The notes below the pieces were generated by a model. That model saw nothing but the letters and a program-made list of their open reading frames with translations, had not been told where the DNA came from and searched no databases. A stretch of DNA of 64,000 nucleotides from DASVEE01 sp036380735 (GTDB lineage: Bacteria > Acidobacteriota > Thermoanaerobaculia > Gp7-AA8), in assembly GCA_036380735.1 (NCBI GenBank), contig DASVEE010000074.1, positions 1 through 64,000 on the forward strand, read 5' to 3'. A program made the translations under genes and the position numbers. Positions within the stretch are counted from its first letter, which is position 1. Each line of letters opens with the position of its first letter. This document shows, piece after piece, positions 53,401-60,986 of this stretch.

Positions 53401-55956
53401 GGCCAGCTCTCCTGGTCGCACACGGCCGAGGCCAGCTACACCGTCTTCCTCGGGCCGGAAGGGAGCGGCTGCACCGCGTCGCCGTTCGCCTCGACGGACC
53501 TCACCTCCATCGCGTACACCAATCTCCAGCCGGGCAAGACTTACGAGTGGCGCGTCGAAGCGTCGAGCGGCTCCTGCCCCACCGTCACCAGCTCCTGCAT
53601 CAAATTCACCGTCGGCGCCGGCTGCAACAACGCGCCGTCGCTGCTCGCGCCGCTCGGCGGCACCCAGTCGTCGCCGGTGAAGTTCTCCTGGAGCGCGGTC
53701 GGCGGCGCCACCGGCTACCAGCTCAAAGTCTTCAGCCGCGGCGCACAGGTCGTCGACCGCACCACCACCGAGACGTCCGTCGAGGAGCTCATCCCCGACG
53801 GCAACGCCACGTGGTTCGTCTCCGCGCTCTACGCCAACTGCCCCGCGGCGCCGTCGGCCACGGGGACGTTCACCGTCTGCAACGAAGGGCTCTCCGTGAT
53901 CCCGCGCGTCGTCGGCCAGGCCACCTCCGGCCAGTCGTACGCCGTCGAATGGGACGAGGCGCTCAACGCCTCGCGCTACGAGATCGACGAAGCCGACAAC
54001 CCCGAGTTCACCAACGCCTCGACGTTCAGCGTCAACGGCAACCCGTCGAAGCACTTCACGCACGTCGTCAACGACGCGGCGAAGGCCTTCTACTACCGCG
54101 TGCGCGCCGTCTCCGGCTGCAAAGGCACGATCGGCCCGAACAGCGTCACGATCCGCGTCGTCATCGTGCCGATCGTCAAGAGCGAGCAGAACCCCGGCGC
54201 GAACGTGCCGGCCGGCAGCGACCGCATCGTCGTCCAGCACCTCTTCGTCCCCGGTGAGCCCGGTCTGACGCTGCTCTACCAGGCCAGCGTCGATCGCCCG
54301 TGGCTCAGCGTCTCGCCGGCTGCCGGCACGCTGCCGCCGGACGGCGTGACGCTCGAAGTCTCCGCCGATCCCACGGGCCTGCCGAACGGCACGTTCAGCG
54401 GCACCGTCATCATCACGACCACGCTGCAGAACGGCACGCGCCTCTCCACGAACGACACGCCGCGCAGCTCGACCGTCTCCGTCTCCCTCGTCACGCCGAT
54501 CCGTCCCGTGCTGGCGAAGGGCGCCACGCCCGACAACGCGCTGATCATCCCCTCGGTCGGTCACCTCGACGGCGCCAACTCGCGCTGGCAGTCCGACATC
54601 CGCATCACCAACACCTTCGAGCAGGGGATGCGCTACCTCCTCACGTTCACCCCCGCGGGCGCGCAGCCGAAGTCGACCACCGTCGAAGTCGCACCGGGTG
54701 CGACCATCGCGCTCGACGACATCGTCCGCAACTGGTACGGCATCGGCTCCCTCGGCGACAGCGCCAACGGTCTCCTCGAGATCCGCTCCGCCGAGGCGCA
54801 GAACCCCAACCAGCCGATGTCGCGCGTGGCCGTCGCTTCGAGCCGTACTTACAACGTCACCAAGAGCGGCACCCTCGGCCAGTACATCCCCGCCATTCCC
54901 TTCTCCAGCTTCATCGGCCGCGTCGCCGACGGCGCCGCGCTGCCGCAGCTTCTCTCGCTGCAGCAGATCGCGCAGTCGGATGCCTACCGCACGAACCTCG
55001 GCCTCGTCGAAGCCTCCGGGCAGCCCGCTTCGGTTCTGGTCAACGTCTTCAACGGCGCCGGCGAGCGCGTCCTCCAGCTTCCGCTCGAGCTCAAGGGAGG
55101 CGAGCAGCGCCAGCTCAATTCGTTCCTCGCCGAGCACAAGATCGCGCTGACCGACGGCCGCATCGAGGTGCAGGTCACCGGCGGCAACGGCCGCGTCACC
55201 GCTTACGCCTCGGTCGTCGACAACAAGACCAACGACCCGCTCCTCGTCTCCGGCGTCCCCCTCGGCGGCACCGCCACGACCAACCGCTGGATCCTGCCGG
55301 GCGTCGCGAGCGTGAACAACGCGCTCGCGAGCTGGCGCACCGACATGCGCATCTTCAACAGCGGCGTCGAGCCGCAGACCGCCACGCTGACGTTCTGGCC
55401 GCAGGGGCATGCCCCCGTTCGCGCGGACGTCACGCTGCAGCCGGGCGAAGTGCGCACGTTCGATGACGCGGTGACCACGTTCTTCAAGGAGCAGGACACC
55501 GGCGGCGCCGTGCACGTCGAGACGCCGACGAACGCCAACCTCGTCGTCAGCGGACGCACGTACAACCAGACGCCGGACGGCACCTACGGCCAGTTCATCC
55601 CCGCCGTGACCGCCGCGGACAGCGTCGGCGTCACCGACGGCCGCAGCCTGCACATCCTCCAGGTCGAAGACTCCGACCGCTACCGCACCAACCTCGGTCT
55701 GGTCGAAGTCACCGGCAAGGAAGCCACCGTCGAAGTCCGCGTGGTCCTGCCCGATTCGCGCGTCTCCCCCACGGTCCGTCTCAAACTCGACGGCAACCAG
55801 TTCCACCAGTTCCGCATCCTCAGCGAAATGGGCCTGGCCAACGTCTACAACGCCCGCCTGTCAGTACGCGTGGTGGAAGGCGAAGGCCGCGTGGCCGCGT
55901 ACGGATCGGTGATCGACATGCGGACCCAGGATCCGACGTACGTGCCTGCACAGTAG
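47485..55956 (+). CDS. giant exported protein: beta-solenoid, six DUF11 repeats, duplicated C-terminal modules
   Basis: 2823 residues. Signal peptide 1-24 (ending TAAMA). Residues about 25-1230 are Gly/Thr/Asn-rich strands of a beta-solenoid like autotransporter passengers (repeats such as GGTLNGTADV). About 1235-1948 are six DUF11-type domains (for example LTYTITVTNLGPD), each with a conserved Cys pair in GDCTSAFPC or a variant. Fibronectin-like domains follow (about 1950-2220). The end holds two homologous modules of roughly 240 residues, sharing SRTYN/GRTYN, GQFIPA-type and RTNLGLVE. No sortase, PEP-CTERM or barrel anchor is seen. Likely a surface or matrix protein. Confidence 0.92.
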   Translation: MIHHACRTALVAVVVILFATAAMAGNFTLSPTAQLVGTHDWTQPLNWLENGLPTLTYPGQNAGDAVTVSGLAGVTVYVGDSIPNAVTLSVATATVNITSGGSLSLTGTSGVTSGGTLKVSGGTLANAGTLNFAGGTEFRWADGIVEGSGTTKVNIFTTTGARAFIEGSGSATLNGQTLEVAGGQLTYKNGGMLDLTNGANITVTAGSMEAQSAGTWSSSDATGSVKIGGSTSFTIPVTMVSTVRIEAQVINDGGIYVDNGNLELAGGGAHTGVFQSTNVGSTVAFDGGTHILTGVSLTGAGYARVESGSVSLAGTVASTVNRFRLRGGSITGSGALNVSSIFEWEGGAINGTGGAVTLSNGAELRGGTSGMTLNGRQLALTGGTMQYDASNPLRMENNAELVVETGAILELEYDQPIDSDGTAKITNRGEIIRVGSVIAHAPRPRRITVNPASTATIYAAVHTSGGAIRSYGGYLGIAGGGTHNNATFEPSTVADTIDFSGGTHTLTGTFALPGAGPLTLSAGTLTTNTSVVIPTAATFVQNGGTLNGTADVMNNGAFYWNGGDHDGSARVVNNRAFYLAGTTGTMRLKSSRQLVNAKDLYFTSATNPLEINDAALLENRDQFIISVDGSITTAGGTTRRIDNTGSLVRSAGSGIFRIWVPLNLSASGRAVVDAGYLELTGGGTSTGTSVGFDLTGIATKVRIAGGTYNLGPGTSVTMSGASSLFFVDGGIANFTANLSIPRVYLHTGSIDGSGTLTVTETLTWTGGAMNGSGTTLIDTGATLDASSQNARSAMTRTIRNRGTFSLDPTVSLTLTAAAIQNEGTFNLSGDGAIASGATAGSINNQGLMRKINGTANLGTRIDVPLTNAAGATLSSQIANTNLILNGGGSNSGTLDFGTALATIDIFGGTFTYNGGAVTGDGIVRVNGTGTLQLGANLTVPQFELQPGGTLDGTANLTIANSGRWSGGTMRGGATSVIIPATATLSIDGNAAMTLDGRTLNNAGTINFVPASANLTMTNNASIVNSGVYQATAGRNIDVTGSATFTNSGTFVRNGSGTAHIAPPFTNSGIVTIDAGMLSFGNYVQTAGEITLAGGSLTTAGPFNLNGGSLRGAGTITGSVSSNGGTVAPGDVATTGTLHLTGAFAQGSGSTLAIRLGTTPDQLDVADDVLLGGTLDVSLMPAFTPTNGSTYDVLLFGGTRTADFATKTLPTFPPDGTFSAAYLTNALQLTAAVTPQANVGITISAPTSQQAGQNLTYTITVTNLGPDVASSVTVNATTAAGLTFVANSGDCTSAFPCNLGSIPSGQSRTISAQYTIAAGTPAATILTTSATVTSTSTDSDSTNDSAAASTTVTTASADLSIVKTGPSFIGAGQSLTYSLTITNNGPDAATSVVVSDATPANTTFVSTSGDCTTAFPCALGTLASGTSKTITATYLVGAATPGGTVISNSASVTSTTADSNAANNTTPPVTTTVTVPNANLAITKSGPATAGAGTNVTYTVTVTNLGPDAASSVIVTDPTPANLTFVSNTGDCTTAFPCTIASLAPSQSKTITATYTVNAATPAATVITNSASVTSSTVDPDGSNDSASTSLTVTVPNANLAIAKSGPATIGAGQHLFYTLTVTNNGPDAATGVLVHDATPAGVTFVLNSGDCTSAFPCSLGTLTSGQSKTITAKFSVPAGTTAGTVITNNASVTSSTADPASADNSASATTTVTAPVADLRITKSGPSSIQSGEQLVYTIDVKNLGPDAASNVIVTDATPAGVTFVEATGVCTSFPCTIPSIAAGQTKTIAAKYAVPASATTGTVITNTASVTSSSTDTDASNDSATVATTVTQKADLVLTKSAPASAEEGDTILYTIQVANAGPGDALNVIVSDPTPAGLTFAGNSGDCTTAFPCNLGTLTPGSTKTISAQYVVGSATSITNTATVTTTSVDPDLASNTAVATTTVGSTPECPAFGPALVSPAAGSTNAQASGQLSWSHTAEASYTVFLGPEGSGCTASPFASTDLTSIAYTNLQPGKTYEWRVEASSGSCPTVTSSCIKFTVGAGCNNAPSLLAPLGGTQSSPVKFSWSAVGGATGYQLKVFSRGAQVVDRTTTETSVEELIPDGNATWFVSALYANCPAAPSATGTFTVCNEGLSVIPRVVGQATSGQSYAVEWDEALNASRYEIDEADNPEFTNASTFSVNGNPSKHFTHVVNDAAKAFYYRVRAVSGCKGTIGPNSVTIRVVIVPIVKSEQNPGANVPAGSDRIVVQHLFVPGEPGLTLLYQASVDRPWLSVSPAAGTLPPDGVTLEVSADPTGLPNGTFSGTVIITTTLQNGTRLSTNDTPRSSTVSVSLVTPIRPVLAKGATPDNALIIPSVGHLDGANSRWQSDIRITNTFEQGMRYLLTFTPAGAQPKSTTVEVAPGATIALDDIVRNWYGIGSLGDSANGLLEIRSAEAQNPNQPMSRVAVASSRTYNVTKSGTLGQYIPAIPFSSFIGRVADGAALPQLLSLQQIAQSDAYRTNLGLVEASGQPASVLVNVFNGAGERVLQLPLELKGGEQRQLNSFLAEHKIALTDGRIEVQVTGGNGRVTAYASVVDNKTNDPLLVSGVPLGGTATTNRWILPGVASVNNALASWRTDMRIFNSGVEPQTATLTFWPQGHAPVRADVTLQPGEVRTFDDAVTTFFKEQDTGGAVHVETPTNANLVVSGRTYNQTPDGTYGQFIPAVTAADSVGVTDGRSLHILQVEDSDRYRTNLGLVEVTGKEATVEVRVVLPDSRVSPTVRLKLDGNQFHQFRILSEMGLANVYNARLSVRVVEGEGRVAAYGSVIDMRTQDPTYVPAQ

Positions 55957-55965
55957 GAGGCGGGG

Positions 55966-56010
55966 GACGATAGGACGAATGGGACGAATAGGACAGATAG
56001 GACAGATGAG
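55966..56010. repeat. 9-bp repeat array, forward block
   Basis: CGATAGGAC, GAATGGGAC, GAATAGGAC, AGATAGGAC and AGATGAGAC follow the giant gene's stop and precede the terminator at 56025. Confidence 0.9.
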
Positions 56011-56024
56011 ACGCAGCTAACCGA

Positions 56025-56061
56025 ACGGCTGCGTGGGCGCAGAACCCACGCAGCCGTTTTT
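56025..56061 (+). terminator. intrinsic terminator of the giant gene
   Basis: The 13-bp perfect stem ACGGCTGCGTGGG/CCCACGCAGCCGT (56025-56037 and 56045-56057) with a 7-base loop is followed by TTTTTG. It is bracketed by the forward and reverse blocks of a 9-bp array. Confidence 0.88.
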
Positions 56062-56073
56062 GCATCGCGCCGC

Positions 56074-56125
56074 AGTCCTATTCGTCCTATAGGTCCTATT
56101 CGTCCTATCCGTCCCATCGTTCCCC
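56074..56125. repeat. 9-bp repeat array, reverse block
   Basis: GTCCTATTC, GTCCTATAG, GTCCTATTC, GTCCTATCC and GTCCCATCGTTCCCC lie between the terminator and the nucleotidyltransferase gene. Confidence 0.9.
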
Positions 56126-56155
56126 GGCCACTCCCCCGAGGTATCCTCGGTCGGC

Positions 56156-56695
56156 ATGCAGTTCCAGCAAGTCGTCCGCACGTTCCGTGACTTCTTTGAA
56201 GCGCAGCAGATTCGGTATGCAGTCGTCGGTGGACTGGCGATTCATGCGTGGGGACGGTCACGCACCACGCAGGACATCGATTTCCTGGTCGACGGACTTC
56301 AACAACCGCGCGTCGTGGCTTTCGTGGAGTCACTTGGCTACGAGACCCTGTTTGTGTCCGAAGGCTTTTCGAATCACCTGCACGCATCGAAGGACTTCGG
56401 CAAGGTCGACGTGCTCTACGTTTACGGGCGCACGGCAGACGAAATGTTCGCTGAGGCGGTTCAAACGTTGGAGGTCGCCGGCGTGCAGGTGCCGGTCCCT
56501 CGCGCGGAGCACCTGGTGGCGATGAAGGTCGCCGCGATGAAGGACGCACCGCGCCGCGTTCTCATCGACGCGCCTGACGTCGAGTACCTGATGTCGCTGC
56601 CTGGCCTTGATGAGGCACAAATCCGGAACTACTTCGAACGCGCTGGTTTGTTACCCTTGTACGATGGCATCCGAAGGCAACAGAAGCGGCCTTGA
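56156..56695 (+). CDS. nucleotidyltransferase-fold protein (AbiEii/DUF6036-like)
   Basis: 179 residues. The minimal nucleotidyltransferase signature is GGLAIHAWGRSRTTQDIDFLV with Asp-x-Asp, then KVDVLYVYG as a third acidic strand. Related proteins occur as toxins or modifying enzymes in two-gene modules. The ATG lies 8 bases after TATCCT. The downstream small gene overlaps it by 32 bases. Composition is slightly less biased than in neighbouring genes, which may hint at acquisition. Confidence 0.8.
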   Translation: MQFQQVVRTFRDFFEAQQIRYAVVGGLAIHAWGRSRTTQDIDFLVDGLQQPRVVAFVESLGYETLFVSEGFSNHLHASKDFGKVDVLYVYGRTADEMFAEAVQTLEVAGVQVPVPRAEHLVAMKVAAMKDAPRRVLIDAPDVEYLMSLPGLDEAQIRNYFERAGLLPLYDGIRRQQKRP

Positions 56696-56864
56696 CCTCG
56701 AACGCGACATGCCGCTGACGCCCGCCGCCATCGAGGCGCTCGAACGGGCGCGGGAACTGCCGCCGTTGAGCACGGCCGCGTACCTCGAATGGCTGACGCT
56801 GATGTCCGAGAACGTTGAGCCATCGCGGGAGACGTTCGATCGCGAAAAGCCGTTCGAGCTCTAG
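56664..56864 (+). CDS. small partner protein of the nucleotidyltransferase
   Basis: 66 residues from ATG at 56664, overlapping the upstream gene by 32 bases in another frame. It is acidic and helical (LTPAAIEALERARELPPLST, AYLEWLTLMSENV), a composition fitting an antidote or regulatory subunit. No family recognised. The overlap and co-direction are the main support. Confidence 0.6.
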   Translation: MASEGNRSGLDLERDMPLTPAAIEALERARELPPLSTAAYLEWLTLMSENVEPSRETFDREKPFEL

Positions 56865-56868
56865 CGAC

Positions 56869-56918
56869 GGTCCCATTCGTCCCATAGTTCCTATTCGTCC
56901 CATTTGTCCCATCGTTCC
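56869..56918. repeat. 9-bp repeat array, reverse block only
   Basis: GTCCCATTC, GTCCCATAG, TTCCTATTC, GTCCCATTT and GTCCCATCGTTCCCC after the small partner gene. No forward block. Confidence 0.88.
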
Positions 56919-57007
56919 CCCTCTTCTGACTCTCATACGTAACTGTAACTTCCACCTCCCCTTCCTTCCCTCTGCCTCCTCTTGCAACGGGGTACAATCC
57001 GCCCGCC

Positions 57008-58471
57008 ATGCAAGTCGACATCAGCCGCGATCCGAAACTGTCGAAGCTCGATCATCTCTTTGTTCTTCTGGCCGAGGACAACCGTGACGTGGACGTGCCG
57101 CCGGATGTGCGTAAGGTCATCGGCGATGCGCGTTTCGAGGGGCGCGGGGACGAGGCCATTACCGTGCTGCACGATCCTCCGCGCAAGCTCACGCTGATCG
57201 GACTCGGGAAGGCGGACAAGCTCTCGCTCCGCGGGCTCCGGGCCGCGCTCACGACCATCGCGCGGACCGCGAAGAAGCAGCGCGACAAGACGATCGGCGT
57301 CCTGTTCCCCTACCTCCTGCCCAACCTCGATGCCGCGCAGACGACGCGGATCGCCGCCGATTACCTCAGCGGCGCCGACTACAAGTACGACGCGTACATC
57401 ACCGTCAAGAAAGAGGACAAGCGCCCCTCGGCCGCGGCGACGCTCGTCGCGCACCCCGATCTCGACAGCAAGACCGTCAAGGCGCTGAACGCGCAGGTCA
57501 GCGCGGTCGCGGACGCGATTCGCACCGTGCGCGATCTCGCCAACGGGCCGTGCAACATCATCACGGCGACCGCGCTGGCCGACCGTGCCGAGGCCGTGGC
57601 GGCCGAGGTCGGGATCAAGTGCACCGTCTATGGGAAGCGCGACATCCAGCGCATGAAGATGGGCGGCCTCATCGCCGTCAACCGCGGCTCGGTCGAAGAG
57701 CCGCGCTTCGTCGTCATGGAGTACACCCCGAAGAAACGAGCGAAGCAGCACGTCGCTCTCGTCGGCAAGGGCATCACCTTCGACTCGGGCGGCATCTCCA
57801 TCAAGCCGGCCGAGAAGATGGAGGAGATGAAGTTCGACATGTGCGGCGCCGCCTCGGTCATCGGCATCATCGAAGCCGCGGCGAAGATGGAGCTGCCCGT
57901 GAAGGTCACGAGCATCTTCGCCGCCACCGACAATCTCCCGAGCGGCAGTGCGTACAAGCCGGGCGAGATCATCACCATGATGAACGGGAAGACGGTGGAG
58001 GTCGTGAACACGGACGCCGAGGGACGGATGGTCCTGGCCGACGCGCTGCACTACGCGTCGGGCCTGAAGCCCAACCACATCATCGATTACGCCACGCTCA
58101 CCGGGGCGTGCGTGGTCGCGCTCGGCAGCGAAGCCAGCGGCCTCTTCACGCCGGACGATGAGCTGGCTCGGAAGTTGATTGAATGCGGGGAGCGCGTCGG
58201 TGACCGCCTCTGGAGACTTCCCATCTGGGACGAATACAAAGACCTCGTTCGCAGCGATTGGGCCGACATCAAGAATTCGGGCGGCCGCTGGGGCGGCGCC
58301 ACTACTGCCGCGGTATTTCTGAAGGAGTTTGTTGATTGTCCGTCCTGGGCTCATCTCGATATAGCGGGCACGGCGTACGCCGAGTCCGAGACCTCGCGCG
58401 ACGCACGCGGCTCGACGGCAGCGGGCGTCCGCATGACGCTCGAGTTCCTCGAATCGCTCTCGCGCTCCTGA
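57008..58471 (+). CDS. pepA: leucyl aminopeptidase (M17 family)
   Basis: 487 residues. The M17 metal-site signature NTDAEGRMVLADAL and the GKGITFDSGGISIKP motif are present, with the catalytic-domain end DIAGTAYAE. The enzyme releases N-terminal residues from peptides in the cytoplasm, using two metal ions. TACAAT at 56993-56998 lies 9 bases before the ATG and there is no Shine-Dalgarno. The stop overlaps the start region of the following lipoprotein gene. Confidence 0.96.
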   Translation: MQVDISRDPKLSKLDHLFVLLAEDNRDVDVPPDVRKVIGDARFEGRGDEAITVLHDPPRKLTLIGLGKADKLSLRGLRAALTTIARTAKKQRDKTIGVLFPYLLPNLDAAQTTRIAADYLSGADYKYDAYITVKKEDKRPSAAATLVAHPDLDSKTVKALNAQVSAVADAIRTVRDLANGPCNIITATALADRAEAVAAEVGIKCTVYGKRDIQRMKMGGLIAVNRGSVEEPRFVVMEYTPKKRAKQHVALVGKGITFDSGGISIKPAEKMEEMKFDMCGAASVIGIIEAAAKMELPVKVTSIFAATDNLPSGSAYKPGEIITMMNGKTVEVVNTDAEGRMVLADALHYASGLKPNHIIDYATLTGACVVALGSEASGLFTPDDELARKLIECGERVGDRLWRLPIWDEYKDLVRSDWADIKNSGGRWGGATTAAVFLKEFVDCPSWAHLDIAGTAYAESETSRDARGSTAAGVRMTLEFLESLSRS

Positions 58472-59505
58472 CGCTCGTCCTCGGCACGACCGGCTGCGGC
58501 AGCGACGACAAAGTCGCCGCCGCGCCTCCGCCCCGGATCCAGGAGAACTTCGCCTCCATCGACTCCCCCAGCCTCCAGTTCCTCCCCCGCGGGACGGAAG
58601 CCCCCGGCTGGAAGCTCGAGGAGGATCCGATCGTCGTCCCCGGCGACCGCCTTCCGACGTTCCTCGGCGCCGACGCCAAAGGCTTCAGCCGCTACGAAGC
58701 CATCGACCTCACCGTCGGCAAGTACGCCGGCGTCAACGGCCAGGGTTTCGCCACGGTGGAGCTTTACCGCTTCCCCGACTTCGTCAAAAGCTTCGGCGCC
58801 TACTCCATGCGCAAGCGCGGGAACGTCGCCTTCCTGGCCAACGTGGAGAACGAAGCCTTCCAGGCGAAGCACTCGACGCATCTCTGGCGCGGACCGTTCT
58901 ACGTCCGCGTGACGGGCGGCTCGCCCGAAGGCGCCGCCGCACTGCAGCGCCTCACCGCCTCGGTCGCCGAGCGCATGCCGGCCGCACCCGCCAAACCGGC
59001 CGTCTTCAACTTCTTCCCCACGGACGTCCGTGTGCCCAACAGCGAGCGCTACTCCGCCGAGCAGGGGCTCGGGCAGGCCATCCTCGCCAACTCCTTCCAG
59101 GCGTCGTTCAACATGGGCGGCGACATCATGGAAGGGGTGATCATCCCCGCGTCGAACAAGGCCGTGGCCACGAAGATCCTCGACGGCTACCGCTCCCTCT
59201 ACGTCCGCAACGGCAAGCTCCTCGACCCGATCCCGAACCTCGGCGAAGACAACTTCACCGCCGAGGACCGGTATCTCGGGCGCGCCGTCGCCTTCCGCAT
59301 CGACCGCTTCGTCATCGCCTTCAACGGCTACAAGGAACGGCAGCGCCTCGTCGACCTGGCCGTCGCCACCGACACCCGCATCCTCGGATCGATCCGCAAG
59401 CAGCTGGTCACCCAGGAAAAACAGGCCCAAGCCGCCACGAACCCACAGCCGTCACGCACGAATAGCAACGTGCCGCCGTGGCAGAGGCCCGCCGGGCAGC
59501 AGTAA
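58468..59505 (+). CDS. exported lipoprotein, DUF6599-like
   Basis: About 345 residues, start uncertain. A lipobox leader is visible (PRIALALLTLVLGTTGCG), but the frame has no ATG, GTG or TTG between TTG at 58336 and the mature region. CTG at 58468 overlaps the pepA stop as CTGA but would cut the leader to nine residues; a start further upstream in the pepA tail, or TTG 58336, would keep it. The mature part has an Ala/Gly-mixed alpha-beta pattern (YAGVNGQGFATVELYRFPDF, FYVRVTGG) like the DUF6599 group; this likeness is weak. The tail is Gln/Pro/Asn-rich. Confidence 0.65.
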   Translation: MTLVLGTTGCGSDDKVAAAPPPRIQENFASIDSPSLQFLPRGTEAPGWKLEEDPIVVPGDRLPTFLGADAKGFSRYEAIDLTVGKYAGVNGQGFATVELYRFPDFVKSFGAYSMRKRGNVAFLANVENEAFQAKHSTHLWRGPFYVRVTGGSPEGAAALQRLTASVAERMPAAPAKPAVFNFFPTDVRVPNSERYSAEQGLGQAILANSFQASFNMGGDIMEGVIIPASNKAVATKILDGYRSLYVRNGKLLDPIPNLGEDNFTAEDRYLGRAVAFRIDRFVIAFNGYKERQRLVDLAVATDTRILGSIRKQLVTQEKQAQAATNPQPSRTNSNVPPWQRPAGQQ

Positions 59506-59510
59506 GCGGG

Positions 59511-59643
59511 GAACGATAGGACCAATAGGACCTATAGGACTCATAGGACAGATGGGACCAAGCTTGGACGGCCTCTGTCCTATCGGTCCTTCGTCCTATC
59601 GGTCCTATTCGTCCTATCGGTCCTATTCGTCCTATCGTTGCCC
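59511..59643. repeat. 9-bp repeat array, convergent gap
   Basis: Forward units (CGATAGGAC, CAATAGGAC, CTATAGGAC, TCATAGGAC, AGATGGGAC), a loop with CCAAGCTTGG, then about seven reverse units ending GTCCTATCGTTGCCC, between the lipoprotein and secreted-protein stops. Confidence 0.93.
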
Positions 59644-59648
59644 TGTGG

Positions 59649-60986
59649 CTACCGCGATACCGCGCGTCTCCGTGACGGCGGCGGCGTCACCTGCACGGTG
59701 ACCACGGCGCTACTCGGCGCGTGCGCCGCATCCCCCAGGTAGTCGATCGACATCGCGTGCAACCCCACGCCGAACGGCCCCACCACGACGTCAGCCGTGC
59801 CGTTCATCAGAGGCACGGGCGTCACGCCGCGCCCCGCATCGATGCGCAGCTCGCCGGTCGGCGTGCCGCTATCGCTGTGGACGACGATCGTCAGCAGCAC
59901 CGGCTTTCCTGCCACGGCCGGACTGGCCGTCACCGTGACGGTGGTCGCCGCGGGGGGCGGCGGTGGCGGATTCGGATCGACGACCGTCAGCGACACGTTG
60001 TTACCGTCGCCGCCGCTGTAGTCGATCTCGAACAGATACGCCCCGGACGTGAACCGCGATCCCTGCGGCAGGTCCGTATACGAAAAGCCGGACAGCCGGC
60101 CGAACGTTCCGCTCACCGGATCACTGCCGTCATTGGCGACGATGACGATCTCCTGCCCGATCACGAGCGCTGCCGTCACGTTCACGGTGAGTGGCTTGTT
60201 CGACAGCGTCACCGTCCCGTTGGCGATCAGCACGTCGTTCCCGGTGGGAGTGATGTCGACCTCGTACGGAAAGCTCTGCTCGGGGAACGACAGCGAGCCC
60301 GCGAGCGTCAGATTCCGGACGACGATGGTGCCGTCGGCCGAGGAGGCGCCGCTGGGCGCCACCCGGGTGCCGGGGGCTTCCAGGTCGGCAATCGTGCCGT
60401 ACCCGGTGATTCGCTGCCCGCCGGCGTGGTTGGCGTCCGGCAGCGACGCGCCGTCGAGCACGGTCCAGTGGCCGGCGTTCACGCCCCCGGAGATGGTGCC
60501 GCTGAACGGATGCCCGCCGGTGAGGCGGAGCTCACTCGCTCCCTGTGGCGTGATGGTGCCGCTGCCGATCAACTGGCCGTCCACCGGACCGCAATGCTGG
60601 AAAGCGACACGGAAGCCGCTGGGATCGAGCGTCGTAAAGTGCGCGGCGGAAAACATGCCGTCGTCGGCCGGCATCACCACCGGCACCTGGAGCGTCGTGG
60701 CGCACGGCAGGTCATTGACGAAGCGGGCGTGAACCGCATTGCCCGTGACGGTGTAACCGGAGCTCTCGAACGTGACGCTCGTGAGCGCCACCGGCGCGGG
60801 AAGGTCATTGTTCACGGTCCCCACGGCACCCGTTGCGGTGAAGCGCAGTGAGTCGCCGCTGACCGGCACACCCGCCGGATTCCAGTTCGCAGCGTCGGAC
60901 CAGTTGGTGCTGCTCGCGCCCGTCCAGGTACGGTTTGCGGCCGCAACGTTCGTTGTGATGAGGAGAAGCAGAAGGACTCTCAGCAT
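59649..60986 (-). CDS. secreted beta-solenoid protein with Ig-like domain
   Basis: 445 residues. Signal peptide 1-17 (MLRVLLLLLITTNVAAA), then an autotransporter-like repeat start (RTWTGASSTNWSDAANWN, GVPVSGDSL), Gly/Thr-rich solenoid strands and a Pro hinge (PNPPPPPP). A final Ig-like domain (VTVTASPAVAGKPVLLTI) and a basic end (RRRAVSR) follow. The start shares a base with the moaC stop (TGATG), which is odd for a secreted protein in a cofactor operon. The N-terminal motif resembles the first residues of the giant exported protein. Confidence 0.8.
   Translation of the reverse strand: MLRVLLLLLITTNVAAANRTWTGASSTNWSDAANWNPAGVPVSGDSLRFTATGAVGTVNNDLPAPVALTSVTFESSGYTVTGNAVHARFVNDLPCATTLQVPVVMPADDGMFSAAHFTTLDPSGFRVAFQHCGPVDGQLIGSGTITPQGASELRLTGGHPFSGTISGGVNAGHWTVLDGASLPDANHAGGQRITGYGTIADLEAPGTRVAPSGASSADGTIVVRNLTLAGSLSFPEQSFPYEVDITPTGNDVLIANGTVTLSNKPLTVNVTAALVIGQEIVIVANDGSDPVSGTFGRLSGFSYTDLPQGSRFTSGAYLFEIDYSGGDGNNVSLTVVDPNPPPPPPAATTVTVTASPAVAGKPVLLTIVVHSDSGTPTGELRIDAGRGVTPVPLMNGTADVVVGPFGVGLHAMSIDYLGDAAHAPSSAVVTVQVTPPPSRRRAVSR

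Noticed and set aside
47401..55806. An open frame of about 2800 codons on the minus strand, opposite the giant exported protein
   Set aside because: It mirrors a gene with strong third-position G/C bias. Its translation is Arg/Ala/Gly/Asp-rich without domains, while the plus strand has a signal peptide and clear DUF11 repeats.
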